From NCBI RefSeq assembly GCF_000611675.1, contig NZ_JATV01000004.1, forward strand, positions 248,001 through 312,000: a DNA stretch of 64,000 nucleotides, written 5' to 3'. Below the pieces are notes generated by a model. It was given only the letters and a program-made list of their open reading frames with translations. It ran no database searches and was not told the origin of the DNA. This stretch comes from Flavobacterium succinicans LMG 10402. GTDB taxonomy: Bacteria > Bacteroidota > Bacteroidia > Flavobacteriales > Flavobacteriaceae. This document shows, piece after piece, positions 7,962 to 16,749 of the stretch (its first letter is position 1; each line of letters starts with the position of its first letter). The position numbers and the translations under genes are program-made.

Positions 7962-8900
7962 ATGATCAAAAAAATCTTCCTTGGACTAACACTACTACTC
8001 TTAGCCAGTTCTTGCGTGTCCAAAAAAATCTACAACGAACTCGAAAATAAATTAGCCAATCTTCAAAAAGAACACGCCGATTTGACCGATGAAAACGGCG
8101 AACTGCAAAAAGCAAAAACACAATTAGAATCCGAAAAAGAAGGATTAACCTCTGAGTTAAACAAAACCAAATCCGATCTAGAAAAATTAAAAGCAGATTA
8201 TGCCGCTGCGCAAAACAAATATAAAGTCTTACAAGATTCCTATGCCGCGCTCGAGAAAAATAGCAATGAAGCTTTGCAAGCCAACATGAAAAAAAATCAA
8301 AATCTCCTAGCCGAACTCGATGCCAAAAGCAAAGCCTTGGGCATCGAAAGAGAGCGTTTAAGCAAAAATGCACAGCGTTTGCAAGAACTCGAGGATTTGA
8401 TTGCTGCCAAAGAAGCTGCCATGAAAAATTTAAAAGAAACCTTGTCCAAAGCCTTGAATAGTTTTGAAGGCAAAGGCCTGACCGTTGAGCAAAAAAACGG
8501 AAAAGTTTACGTTTCTATGGAGAACAAATTATTGTTCAATTCAGGTAGTTGGGCCGTAGGTTCCGAAGGGAAAAAAGCCGTAGTAGAAGTGGCCAAAGTT
8601 TTAGGCGATAATCCAGATATTGCTGTGCTAATCGAAGGACATACCGATGACGATGGTTTTAAAAGCGCTGGACCCATTGCTGATAACTGGGATTTGTCTA
8701 CCAAAAGAGCCACGGCTATTGTAGCTATTTTGAGCGAAAACAAAAAAGTCAACAAACAAAATTTAACGGCTGCAGGTCGTAGCGAATATGCTCCCTTAAT
8801 GAGTAACGCCACCGCCGAAGGAAAAGCCAAAAACCGCCGAATCGAAATCATACTGACGCCACGTTTAGACGAAATCTCAAAAATGTTAAACGAGTTTTAG
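7962..8900 (+). CDS. OmpA-family lipoprotein with coiled coil
   Basis: Lipoprotein of 312 residues with lipobox LASSC (Cys18). Residues about 22-160 form a long heptad-rich coiled coil (ENKLANLQKEHADLTDENGE and onward). Residues about 190-300 are an OmpA/MotB-type peptidoglycan-binding domain with LLFNSGSW, IEGHTDDDGF, NWDLSTKRA and AGRSEYAP motifs and the NRRIEI ending. It likely tethers the outer membrane to peptidoglycan through a spacer, analogous to Pal but with a Lpp-like coiled coil. It stands alone, with a terminator 26 bp after the stop. Confidence 0.92.
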   Translation: MIKKIFLGLTLLLLASSCVSKKIYNELENKLANLQKEHADLTDENGELQKAKTQLESEKEGLTSELNKTKSDLEKLKADYAAAQNKYKVLQDSYAALEKNSNEALQANMKKNQNLLAELDAKSKALGIERERLSKNAQRLQELEDLIAAKEAAMKNLKETLSKALNSFEGKGLTVEQKNGKVYVSMENKLLFNSGSWAVGSEGKKAVVEVAKVLGDNPDIAVLIEGHTDDDGFKSAGPIADNWDLSTKRATAIVAILSENKKVNKQNLTAAGRSEYAPLMSNATAEGKAKNRRIEIILTPRLDEISKMLNEF

Positions 8901-8925
8901 AAAAAAGCTGGTCTTAAAGAAAAGT

Positions 8926-8960
8926 ACAAAAGGCTCATCGTTTTATGGTGAGCCTTTTGT
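8926..8960 (+). terminator. Intrinsic terminator after OmpA lipoprotein
   Basis: A 12-bp stem (ACAAAAGGCTCA / TGAGCCTTTTGT) with an 11-nt loop; the T run is embedded in the 3' arm. Confidence 0.8.
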
Positions 8961-9004
8961 GTTAAAATTAACGAATGTCGAATTTTAAAACGGAAGCTAA
9001 TTTT

Positions 9005-9012
9005 TATCTTTG
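9005..9012 (+). promoter_or_regulatory. -7 box TATCTTTG for tas
   Basis: Perfect TAnnTTTG match 27 nt before the aldo/keto reductase ATG, giving a leader of roughly 20 nt. The -33 element is not clear. Confidence 0.6.
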
Positions 9013-9039
9013 AATGCTTAAAATGTAATTATCAAATCA

Positions 9040-10077
9040 ATGAAATATACCACACTTCCTAATACCGACATTCAAGTCAGTAAAATTTGTTTAGGCACGA
9101 TGACTTTTGGTCAACAAAATACAGAAGCCGAAGGACATGCTCAAATGGACTATGCTTTAGAACAAGGCGTTAACTTTTTTGATACTGCCGAGATGTACTC
9201 CGTACCGGCTCGTCAAGAAACCTATGGTAGCACTGAACGCATTATAGGCACTTGGTTCCAAAAAACGGGCAATAGAGACAAAGTGGTTTTGGCTTCAAAA
9301 ATTGCTGGGCCAAATCCTAACTTTACCTATATGCGCGAAAAGAATGATTTTTCTCCAGCGAGTATTCAATATGCATTAGACAAAAGTTTAGAGCGTTTAC
9401 AAACGGATTATATAGATTTGTACCAGTTGCATTGGCCAGAACGTAAAACCAATTTTTTTGGACAACGCGGTTTTAAAGTACAAGATGATGCTTGGGAAGA
9501 CAACATTCACGCAGTTTTAGAAACATTGAATGGTTTTATCCAACAAGGAAAAATAAAACATATCGGATTGTCGAATGAAACGCCGTGGGGAATCATGCGC
9601 TTTTTGGAAGAGAGTAAATACCATAATTTGCCAAGAATCAAAACGGTTCAAAATCCTTATTCGTTGTTGAATCGTTTATACGAAAATGGTTCAGCAGAGA
9701 TTGGAATTAGAGAAAACGTGGGGCTTTTGGCCTATTCACCAATGGCTTTTGGGGTGTTGTCGGGTAAATTTTTAACGGGCGAATCACATCCTAACGCAAG
9801 AATCAATTTGTTTCCTCAATTTTCAAGATACAATAGCGAACAATCGGCTGCGGCTACACGTTTGTACAACGAAATTGCACAGCAAAACGGATTGACGCTA
9901 ACGCAATTGGCTTTGGCTTTTATTGAGCAACAACCTTTTGTAACCAGCACGATTATTGGCGCAACGACTATGGAACAACTGAAAGAAAACATCGATACAA
10001 TCAACGTGACTTTGAGCGAAGAACTACTGCAAGCGATTGATGGCGTTCAAGCAAAAATTCCAGATCCAGCGCCTTAA
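9040..10077 (+). CDS. tas: Aldo/keto reductase, Tas-like
   Basis: TIM-barrel NADPH-dependent aldo/keto reductase of 345 residues, collinear with the E. coli Tas protein over its length (for example GTMTFGQQN, YQLHWPERKTN, TVQNPYSLLNR, and a PAP C-terminus). The catalytic tetrad is visible: D48, Y53, K87, H131. The physiological substrate is unknown; Tas was named for suppressing a tyrosine auxotrophy. It has its own promoter box and terminator. Oddity: the last 42 codons plus terminator are repeated at 14402-14587, bounding the accessory insert that follows. Confidence 0.93.
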   Translation: MKYTTLPNTDIQVSKICLGTMTFGQQNTEAEGHAQMDYALEQGVNFFDTAEMYSVPARQETYGSTERIIGTWFQKTGNRDKVVLASKIAGPNPNFTYMREKNDFSPASIQYALDKSLERLQTDYIDLYQLHWPERKTNFFGQRGFKVQDDAWEDNIHAVLETLNGFIQQGKIKHIGLSNETPWGIMRFLEESKYHNLPRIKTVQNPYSLLNRLYENGSAEIGIRENVGLLAYSPMAFGVLSGKFLTGESHPNARINLFPQFSRYNSEQSAAATRLYNEIAQQNGLTLTQLALAFIEQQPFVTSTIIGATTMEQLKENIDTINVTLSEELLQAIDGVQAKIPDPAP

Positions 10078-10097
10078 TAAAGGAGTGGAATTAGAAT

Positions 10098-10137
10098 AAA
10101 AAAAGCTGTAATCGTGTTGTGATTACAGCTTTTTTTG
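10098..10137 (+). terminator. Intrinsic terminator of tas
   Basis: A strong stem (AAAAAAGCTGTAATC / GATTACAGCTTTTTT) with a 7-nt loop. An almost identical terminator occurs at 14548-14587. Confidence 0.92.
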
Positions 10138-10179
10138 TGGACAGTTAAAAACCTATTCATAGAAAAAAGGGTCACATAA

Positions 10180-10284
10180 ATTTTATGGGGATTAAGCAAA
10201 AAGTTTTTCCATTCTAAAGAGAAAGAATTTTACAGTGATCCGCAGAATGCGATTACAAAGCATTTTAATGCCTATTACCCATAA
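10180..10284 (+). pseudogene. Possible gene remnant (unidentified C-terminal fragment)
   Basis: Between two in-frame stops a 34-codon stretch has coding-like composition (SKKFFHSKEKEFYSDPQNA and then ITKHFNAYYP, stop). It lacks a start and lies in the accessory insert beside other remnants. I do not recognise the family, and it may be chance. Confidence 0.25.
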
Positions 10285-10344
10285 TCCTTGGTAGCAGCAC
10301 AAAGCTACTGTTAACCACTAAACCGCCACTATTGGCAGGTGCTG

Positions 10345-10696
10345 TTAGTGTTTTGTTTGTTCATTTCCTTGCACCAAATACCAATCAACCCAACTGTCCA
10401 TTTGTTTTACTGAGTTGGGGCGCAATAAAATTTCACGTTTCTCATTCAATAGAAACATTGTGGGTGTGCCGAAAATATAATAATTTTTCACTGCCGTGCT
10501 GTTCCATTTTTGATAATCACAAAAAGAAATAAAGGGTAAAGTAGCGGTGAAGTTTTTAAACATTTCTTTGTTTTCATCGAGTGATACAAAAACTACTTCT
10601 ACACCTTGAGCCTTCCATTTGGAATAGTTCTTTGCTATTTCGGGTAGTTCTTCTGTACATTTTTGACACCAACTAGCACCAAAAACAACAACCGTT
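10345..10696 (-). pseudogene. 5'-truncated TlpA/thioredoxin-like gene fragment
   Basis: On the minus strand an open frame with no start codon at its upstream end encodes a thioredoxin-fold C-terminal part. It begins TVVVFGASWCQKCTEELPE with the redox motif CQKC, continues through VEVVFVSLDENKEMF and the cis-Pro-like FGTPTMFLL, and ends QGNEQTKH. The N-terminal half and any signal peptide are missing: an in-frame TAA precedes the fragment, and a MITE-like element starts only 6 bp away at 10703. TlpA proteins reduce periplasmic thiols. This copy is probably dead, although an internal ATG at 10563 keeps a short frame open. Confidence 0.7.
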
Positions 10697-10702
10697 TATG
10701 TA

Positions 10703-10790
10703 TTAAAATAGTCCAATTTTTATTGGACTATATTTATCTCGTCCGAAAAGACTAGACGGCATTATACCACAAAATTTTGGACTATTTTAA
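10703..10790. mobile_element. MITE-like element with 14-bp terminal inverted repeats
   Basis: An 88-bp segment is bounded by perfect 14-bp inverted repeats (TTAAAATAGTCCAA at 10703-10716 and TTGGACTATTTTAA at 10777-10790). It has no coding capacity, and the left end can fold on an extra internal TTGGACTAT. It abuts the truncated TlpA fragment. No convincing target-site duplication was seen. Non-autonomous transposon remnant is the best reading. Confidence 0.55.
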
Positions 10791-10842
10791 ATCCTTAATT
10801 GGTATTACAGCGCAACAAGCGTGGTGGTTTGTATTTCTGTAC

Positions 10843-10886
10843 AAAAAAACACAAAACCCCATTTGCTACTGAAAGCAAATGGGGTT
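10843..10886 (-). terminator. Terminator of the collagen-like/FGE gene
   Basis: A 13-bp stem (AACCCCATTTGCT / AGCAAATGGGGTT) with a 6-nt loop and, on the minus strand, a following T-rich tract. It lies 70 bp past the stop of the minus-strand gene. Confidence 0.8.
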
Positions 10887-10955
10887 GTTTGTGAAATTAG
10901 AAAATTACCCGCTGCGCGGTTTTCTTTTTTTCTTTTTAGCTCAATTTTTTATGAT

Positions 10956-13724
10956 CTAGAAAACTACACGAAAACCGATGGCTTCGTTGAAGCTATCGAT
11001 TTCATCGGGATTGACCCTGCCACGTCGAGCCGAACGGCAGCTATCGGCGCCGCCGCTCCAGTTGCCACCACGAATGACACGGCTCGTACCGGTACCAGGG
11101 CCTGTCGGGTTGGTTGCAGGTGCAGTCGAAGTAGCGGCATACCAGTCTGAACACCATTCCGAAACATTACCATGCATGTCATAAAGCCCCCAAGCATTGG
11201 GTGCATAAGTCCCTACACTTTGTCTAGTACCGGGATCGTTTGTGCTCGTGTTGGTACAACCCGTTTGTGGAGAACTCCAATTATAATTGGCTTGGCTATT
11301 GCTCAAGCAAGCCCCAGTGTTAAAAGCAGTGATGGTGGTGGCGCGTGCCGCATATTCCCACTCGGCTTCGGTGGGCAATCTTCCACCGGCATATATCGCA
11401 AAGTATGCTGCTCCATACCAAGTTACGTTAATTATCGGTGCATTAGGGTTGCCCGTTGGTGCCCAGTTGCCGCCGCTATAGGTAAGCCCAGTGATACCGC
11501 ACAATTGCTTATATCCGTAGGGTCCTGTAGCCGAAGTACTTAGCTCCACGTTGGTGTCGTTTAGGAACTTCACAAATTGGGCGTAAGTTATTTCTTTAGT
11601 ACTCATACTAAAAGCAGCTAAAGTAACGTTGTGTTGCACTTCGTCACTAACCCTATTTGGCTCAGCAGCAGGGCTGCCCATTGAAAAAGTGCCTGCGGGT
11701 ATGGCGGAGGTGGTAATACCCAAAGCAGCGGTTATTGTAGTTGTAGTCTTAAAACTAACCTCATTTCCATAACTTGTACCAGCACTATTAGTTGCATAAG
11801 CTCGCACATAATAAGTATTATTGGCAATCAACCCTGTGAGGCTACTTACAAAAGTTCCTGTGCTTGCACCATCAATAGTTTTGGCACTTAAGGCAATAGT
11901 TGGGTTGGTGGTGGTGCTGTAAACTACGCCTCTTGCTGTTAAAGTAGCACCCCCATCGTTGGTTACATTTCCGCCTGTAGTGGCGGTTTTGGTGGCTATT
12001 GTTGTGGCTGTTGTGGTGGTAAGGGTTGGTAGGCTTATTGCGCTGGTGGTAAAACTTATCTCAGAACCATATGCTGTACCAAAGCTATTAGTCGCATAAG
12101 CTCGTACATAGTAGGTAGTATTGGCTGTCAAACCTGTAATATTACTTATAAATGCACCAGTTCCTGCACCATCGGTAGTTTTGGTGCTCAAGGCAATGGT
12201 TGGGTTGGGGGTGATGCTATATACTACACCACGGGTTGTTACGGTTTCACCGCCATCGTTGGTTACATTTCCGCCTGTAGCGGCGATTTTGGTGGATATT
12301 CCGGTGGCACTTGTGGTCGTGATGTTAGGAAGTAAATTTTTTGATAGGGTTTCCAAAGCCGCTATTTGCGTTTGCAGTTGCGATACCAGTGCATCAATAT
12401 AGGCTTTGGTCGCGGCATCTTGTGGGTTGGTTGGGTCTAGCAAGTTGGTAATTTTGGTGTTGCTCGCACTGTTGTTCACAGTAAGTATATTAGCCAAATC
12501 GGGAATATTCGTATTCACAATATAGGGGTTTGGGGTGGTCCCAGCACCTGTAATGGTTACGTTGGTACCCGCTGTTGTTACACCACCTTGACCTTCTATA
12601 CCATTACAAATATACTTTGTAAGAGCTCCATTAATTTCACTAGCATCTAAAGTGTTATTTTCGTTTAAGTCTAAACCGTATTCGAGTTTCACACCGCCTG
12701 ATGTACAGTTTATACCTGCCGATTCGGCTGTTGTTTTAACCAACGAATTTTGGCCATTTGTACCGTTAGTTCCAGTATCGCCTTGGTCTCCTTTATCACC
12801 TTGGATTCCCTGAATTCCTTGTGCTCCTGTTAATCCAGTATCGCCTTTGTCTCCTTGGATTCCCTCTGGACCTTGGGCACCAGTTAGACCTGTATCGCCT
12901 TTTAAACCTTGAATTCCTTGTGCACCTGTTAATCCGGTGTCGCCTTTGTCTCCTTTTGAACCTTGAATTCCTTGTGCTCCTGTTAATCCAGTATCGCCTT
13001 TGTCACCTTTTAAACCTTGAATTCCTTGTGCACCTGTTAATCCAGTGTCGCCTTTTAAACCTTGGATTCCCTGAGGGCCTTGTGGACCTGTGGCTCCTGT
13101 TAATCCAGTGCCACCTTTATCTCCTTGGATTCCTTGAATCCCTTGTGCTCCTGTTAATCCAGTATCGCCTTTGTCACCTTTTAAACCTTGAATTCCTTGT
13201 GCACCTGTTAATCCAGTATCGCCTTTTAAACCTTGGATTCCCTGAGGGCCTTGTGGACCTGTGGCTCCAATGGCACCGTCAACACCATTTGCACCTGCTG
13301 GACCCTGAGGACCAGGCGTTGCACTGCCTGATGTTTTGGCGTACATAGCAAATGGTACGCTCAACAATTGGCTTGTACCCATTATTGAGTAATTAGTTCC
13401 ACCTGCTGGATCAGTTTCTGTTTTTATAAAATAGGGGCCATTAGCCCAGTCGATTAATGAAAAATTATCAGAAGTTGTTCCTGTTCCAATTTCAAAACTC
13501 ACCAAACCATTAGCATTGGTTGTTGGTGTTTGAGTTTCAACATAAACAGCAGTTCCATTTGCAGAACCTTGTACTATGCTTATTTGCATACCAACAGCGC
13601 TAGAGGTTACCAAATTATTACTTCCGTTACGCACAACGGCTTGATAGCTCATTTTTTCTGGTGCTTGAGCAAATGCACCTGCAGCCATAAATAAAACGAC
13701 AAATAGAGTAAATATTCTTTTCAT
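10956..13724 (-). CDS. Secreted collagen-like protein with C-terminal FGE-sulfatase domain
   Basis: Mosaic exported protein of 922 residues. A signal peptide (1-19) is followed by an N-terminal domain (about 20-130) typical of Bacteroidota collagen-like proteins. Residues about 137-330 are G-x-y collagen repeats (units such as [18 protein letters not shown]). A short linker domain rich in D/N follows, then two fibronectin-like repeats ([22 protein letters not shown]). The C-terminal part (about 690-922) is a formylglycine-generating-enzyme/sulfatase-modifying fold ([45 protein letters not shown]). In this class the FGE fold is often a non-enzymatic ligand-binding module. The start overlaps the upstream T9SS gene by one base (TAATG), so they are translationally coupled. 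It lies in the tas-bounded insert. Confidence 0.9.
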   Translation of the reverse strand: MKRIFTLFVVLFMAAGAFAQAPEKMSYQAVVRNGSNNLVTSSAVGMQISIVQGSANGTAVYVETQTPTTNANGLVSFEIGTGTTSDNFSLIDWANGPYFIKTETDPAGGTNYSIMGTSQLLSVPFAMYAKTSGSATPGPQGPAGANGVDGAIGATGPQGPQGIQGLKGDTGLTGAQGIQGLKGDKGDTGLTGAQGIQGIQGDKGGTGLTGATGPQGPQGIQGLKGDTGLTGAQGIQGLKGDKGDTGLTGAQGIQGSKGDKGDTGLTGAQGIQGLKGDTGLTGAQGPEGIQGDKGDTGLTGAQGIQGIQGDKGDQGDTGTNGTNGQNSLVKTTAESAGINCTSGGVKLEYGLDLNENNTLDASEINGALTKYICNGIEGQGGVTTAGTNVTITGAGTTPNPYIVNTNIPDLANILTVNNSASNTKITNLLDPTNPQDAATKAYIDALVSQLQTQIAALETLSKNLLPNITTTSATGISTKIAATGGNVTNDGGETVTTRGVVYSITPNPTIALSTKTTDGAGTGAFISNITGLTANTTYYVRAYATNSFGTAYGSEISFTTSAISLPTLTTTTATTIATKTATTGGNVTNDGGATLTARGVVYSTTTNPTIALSAKTIDGASTGTFVSSLTGLIANNTYYVRAYATNSAGTSYGNEVSFKTTTTITAALGITTSAIPAGTFSMGSPAAEPNRVSDEVQHNVTLAAFSMSTKEITYAQFVKFLNDTNVELSTSATGPYGYKQLCGITGLTYSGGNWAPTGNPNAPIINVTWYGAAYFAIYAGGRLPTEAEWEYAARATTITAFNTGACLSNSQANYNWSSPQTGCTNTSTNDPGTRQSVGTYAPNAWGLYDMHGNVSEWCSDWYAATSTAPATNPTGPGTGTSRVIRGGNWSGGADSCRSARRGRVNPDEIDSFNEAIGFRVVF
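12775..13320 (-). repeat. Collagen-coding tandem repeats
   Basis: Near-identical units of about 36-54 bp encode Gly-x-y triplets ([10 protein letters not shown] and LKGDTGLTG types). Long identical blocks recur throughout, so length variation by slippage or unequal recombination is likely, and assembly here should be treated with care. Confidence 0.85.
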
Positions 13725-14209
13725 TAATTTTGTTTTTTAATAATTTTAAATGATTGTACTTTTTGGTTTACTTGGTTTAGAACATTTAAAAAATAAGTAG
13801 CGTCGGGCAAACTATTCATTTTTATTTGCGTTTGCTGTGCTGCTATTGGGTAGTTGCTTAACAGTCTACCCTGCAAATCAAAAAGCTGATACGAGAATTT
13901 TTCATTGTTGTAATTGCTAATTTGTAAGGTAACTGCATCTGTTGTAGGGTTAGGAAAAACGACAACCGACATGTTTAGTGTTGGATCATTAATGCCTAGG
14001 TTATAAATTTCATAGGTATGTTGCACGCCTTGTGCTACACTGCCAGTACTGCCTGTGTTGGTGGTATAAACCACTTGCCCTACCGAATAAGCAACTGATC
14101 CTCCACTGCCTGCAGCATTACCACCTGAGGCGGCAGTTGTTTGTTGTGCTTGTGCTGTTAGCCCTAGGCCTAGCAACAAAACACTCCATTTTGGTTTTTT
14201 GTGTTTCAT
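13724..14209 (-). CDS. Secreted protein with T9SS type A sorting domain
   Basis: A 161-residue protein. The signal peptide ends at AQAQ near residue 22. A short Gly/Ser-rich domain follows ([20 protein letters not shown]), then a type A C-terminal sorting domain from about residue 82 ([42 protein letters not shown]). That CTD directs export through the type IX secretion system and often surface attachment. It is the first gene of a two-gene unit with the collagen/FGE protein (1-bp overlap), suggesting the two act together at the cell surface, possibly in adhesion. Confidence 0.9.
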   Translation of the reverse strand: MKHKKPKWSVLLLGLGLTAQAQQTTAASGGNAAGSGGSVAYSVGQVVYTTNTGSTGSVAQGVQHTYEIYNLGINDPTLNMSVVVFPNPTTDAVTLQISNYNNEKFSYQLFDLQGRLLSNYPIAAQQTQIKMNSLPDATYFLNVLNQVNQKVQSFKIIKKQN

Positions 14210-14401
14210 TTTTTGGTTTTAAATTATGTTTTGCAATGATACACTTTTATTTATTTTTATGCTGTTTTTTTTTACAATTATGCATAACGGGAGTCTGTAA
14301 AAAAACCTCGAATTTTGGCAATTCCAAGTGTAGGCAATAACATTTAACATAAGGAAGAAAAGCTGTACGTTTAAACGCGTAACACATCCAGGGAATTTCT
14401 G

Positions 14402-14527
14402 GTTATTGGCGTCACAACAATGAAACAGCTGAAAGAAAACATCGATACGATTAACGTGACTTTAAGCGAAGAACTACTGCAAGCGATAGATGGCGTTCAG
14501 GCAAAAATTCCAGATCCAGCGCCTTAA
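14402..14527 (+). pseudogene. 3' remnant of a second tas-like gene
   Basis: Forty-two codons ending in TAA reproduce the C-terminus of the aldo/keto reductase at 9040-10077, differing at three residues (I/V, A/V, E/K) and several silent sites. The silent-biased pattern shows it was once under coding selection. Homology stops abruptly at about 14401. Nothing 5' of it resembles tas. Confidence 0.9.
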
Positions 14528-14547
14528 GAAAGAACTAGAATTTCAAT

Positions 14548-14587
14548 AAAAAAAAGCTGTAATCGTGTTGTGATTACAGCTTTTTTG
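14548..14587 (+). terminator. Duplicate copy of the tas terminator
   Basis: Same GCTGTAATC / GATTACAGC stem and loop as at 10098-10137, following the tas remnant at a similar distance. Confidence 0.88.
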
Positions 14588-14630
14588 TGGTTTTAAATCT
14601 TTCCTAGAAAAACAAGATTTTTGCTCTATA

Positions 14631-14700
14631 GCCCCGATTGTAGTGGAAATCCTTATGGCCCGGGGTTCGGGGCATAAGATTGCAACGGAAAGCGGGACCA
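14631..14700 (-). repeat. Intergenic hairpin repeat family 1, copy F (diverged)
   Basis: In reverse orientation relative to copy A. GCCCCGATTG, then AGTGGAAATCCTT, an 11-bp stem (14651-14661 / 14667-14677, one mismatch, loop GGGTT), AAGAT and CGGAAAGCGGGA correspond block by block to the reverse complement of copy A, with more substitutions than the other copies. Confidence 0.75.
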
Positions 14701-14738
14701 TTGTTTCTTAAAAAGCCTATTCTTGCTGCTCCAAATTT

Positions 14739-16715
14739 TTAAAAACCAAAAATCAGATCGGCAGCTATGGAATCGGCTTGGATTTGTATGGAGTCGGGCA
14801 CTCTCAATTTGATGAACGATTTGGCTTGGCCGGTAACCATAAAGGGTTTGGATTTGTAAATGGAATCCTCGGGCGCTAGCAATCCTCTTCGGTTCATTAA
14901 ATTGGTCAAAAACAATTGTTGCTTTACGGCAAAGTCTTTGAGTTTTCCTTCGTCATTGAATTGGTACATGAATTTGCGCGGGCTTGGAATAATTCTGGCC
15001 AAGTACAAACATTCGTTCAGGTCTAGTTCGGCGGGTGTTTTTTGGAAATAAAAACGACTGGCTTCACCAATTCCGTATACATCAGGACCCCATTCGATAA
15101 TATTGAAATAGACTTCGAGCATGCGCTGTTTGCTGACCACACGGTTGTTTTCTAAGATATAGACCAAAAGAATTTCTTCGAGTTTACGCGATAAGGTTTT
15201 TTCGCGAGTCAAAAAGGCATTTTTGACCAATTGCATGCTGATGGTACTGGCGCCACGAGCGAATTTTTTGGTACGGATGTTTTTGAGAATCGATTGTTTA
15301 AAGGCCTCGTTGATAAAACCACGATGATTAAAAAACGAAGGATCCTCGGTGGTTAAGACGCATTTTTGTAAGTAAGGCGAAATTTGATCCAAAGGCGTAT
15401 AATCTGCATTTTCGGCTCCTACCAAAATTGGGCGTTGGAGTACATTTTTGATGATGGCTCGGTACACAAATTCGCCGTTGAGTTTGGTCAAATTGGCTTT
15501 TCCGTATTTTGTGATGCGAAGGTTTTCTTTGTTGAGTTTGCTATCAAACACCAATTGGTTGGGTTTGTTTTTGTTGAATTTGAAATCCAAGTTGTACTCA
15601 AAATTTCCTTGGGCTTGCATGCCTTGAAAGTTGGTAAACAAACCATCGGGAAGCGAAACGATAAAGTCTTGCGCCTTCATTTTGGGAATACTCACTTGCA
15701 ATTTATAAATCGTATCCGATTCGGTTTCGTAAGCCATATACGGATGCACTTTTATTTTGTTGAGTTGCAGTGTTGAGCTTTTATCGATTGAAATAAAATC
15801 AGCACCCAGTAGAAATCGATAATCAAATCGAGCGTTGTTAATGACCACATCTTTGTTGGCAATTTTGGGGTGATTGATGCGTAAGTTGGTAATGGTGGCC
15901 AGTCCGTCAAAATGGAATTCCCCCGATGATTTTTCAATATTTTGAATATTCAAACGGATGGAGTCAAAGCTGGATTGTAGGTGATACCGTTCGTCAACAT
16001 AGGGCAAACGAATGGCTCCTGTGTCTTGGTTAAAGATCCTGAAATCTGCAGTTTTGTTTCTTGGATTGGCAATTCCTTTGAGGCTTAGTCTTTGTTTGAA
16101 CGTATTGGTTGCAACTGCAAGGGAGCAATTGAGTTGTTCGTTTTGTAAAGTAAGATTTTTAAAATCGAGTAGGGTTTTGTTGCCGTTATCATCAATTTTG
16201 AAGGCTAAGTTTTGGATGTGCATATCGGTAGGCACCAAATTGAGGATTCTTGAAATCAAACGATAGGCTGTGGCGGCATAATCGGTTTTGCGATCTGAAT
16301 TTTCGAGGTTGATTTCTTCCTCTTTTTTTAAAAAGGCGTCAAAATTGCGTTGTTTTCCTTTTTTGACCAATTGAATATATCCGTCTTCAAGTTCTAATTT
16401 TTCTAATTGAATATTTCCAATAAATAAGTTCCAAAAACTGATGCTGGTATTGAGTTTTTTGATATGCAAAAGGGTATCGGCATTTTTTGGAGCCAAAATA
16501 ACATCGTAGAGATCGATACCGCTCAGGCCATCAAAACTTGCTTTTTTAACACTAAAATCACTGTTGTATTGTTGGGTCATTTTAGTCGAAACCTTGTCTA
16601 AGGCTTGATCTAAAAGGGTGTCTCTAAAAAATATAAAACCTCCTATAGTCACAAGTAGTACTATAGCCAATACTTTTAGGGCTAGAAGGAGTTTTTGTTT
16701 GTTCGTTCTCATCAT
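14739..16715 (-). CDS. Membrane-anchored GT51 peptidoglycan transglycosylase (MtgA-like)
   Basis: Protein of 658 residues with one N-terminal membrane helix (about 9-31). A long periplasmic region (about 50-420) has AsmA-like layered beta composition. A glycosyltransferase 51 domain (about 435-610) has all five signatures: TEDPSFFNHRG (catalytic E457), RGASTISMQLVKN (487-499), RKLEE (510-514), RMLEVYFNIIEWG and the GIGEAS motif. There is no transpeptidase domain, so it polymerises lipid II glycan chains like MtgA. The large N-terminal extension is characteristic of Bacteroidota homologues. First gene position in the minus-strand block is not shared: 34 bp separate it from the upstream cyclo-ligase gene. 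Confidence 0.9.
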   Translation of the reverse strand: MMRTNKQKLLLALKVLAIVLLVTIGGFIFFRDTLLDQALDKVSTKMTQQYNSDFSVKKASFDGLSGIDLYDVILAPKNADTLLHIKKLNTSISFWNLFIGNIQLEKLELEDGYIQLVKKGKQRNFDAFLKKEEEINLENSDRKTDYAATAYRLISRILNLVPTDMHIQNLAFKIDDNGNKTLLDFKNLTLQNEQLNCSLAVATNTFKQRLSLKGIANPRNKTADFRIFNQDTGAIRLPYVDERYHLQSSFDSIRLNIQNIEKSSGEFHFDGLATITNLRINHPKIANKDVVINNARFDYRFLLGADFISIDKSSTLQLNKIKVHPYMAYETESDTIYKLQVSIPKMKAQDFIVSLPDGLFTNFQGMQAQGNFEYNLDFKFNKNKPNQLVFDSKLNKENLRITKYGKANLTKLNGEFVYRAIIKNVLQRPILVGAENADYTPLDQISPYLQKCVLTTEDPSFFNHRGFINEAFKQSILKNIRTKKFARGASTISMQLVKNAFLTREKTLSRKLEEILLVYILENNRVVSKQRMLEVYFNIIEWGPDVYGIGEASRFYFQKTPAELDLNECLYLARIIPSPRKFMYQFNDEGKLKDFAVKQQLFLTNLMNRRGLLAPEDSIYKSKPFMVTGQAKSFIKLRVPDSIQIQADSIAADLIFGF

Positions 16716-16749
16716 TTAAATTTCACTAAGGCTGCAAAAGTATCTTATT

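Larger units (their letters stand above)
14210..14738. other. Junction region: promoter side of T9SS gene, tas remnant, repeat copy F
   Basis: The first 190 bp upstream of the T9SS gene hold a possible minus-strand -7 box (TATCATTG at 14234-14241) and nothing coding. From 14402 the sequence becomes a diverged copy of the tas 3' end and terminator, followed by a family 1 hairpin repeat and a short spacer to the transglycosylase stop. Confidence 0.6.

Noticed and set aside
10284..10344. GTAGC/GCTAC hairpin and CGCCACTATTGGC-like phrase in the insert, considered as an integron-type attC site
   Set aside because: The R box consensus is not met and there is no integrase or cassette array; only a small hairpin can be supported.
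11172..13348. Several plus-strand frames opposite the collagen/FGE gene, up to 175 codons
   Set aside because: They are antisense shadows of Gly-x-y and beta-rich coding sequence; the translations are low-complexity Leu/Cys-rich strings with no domain.
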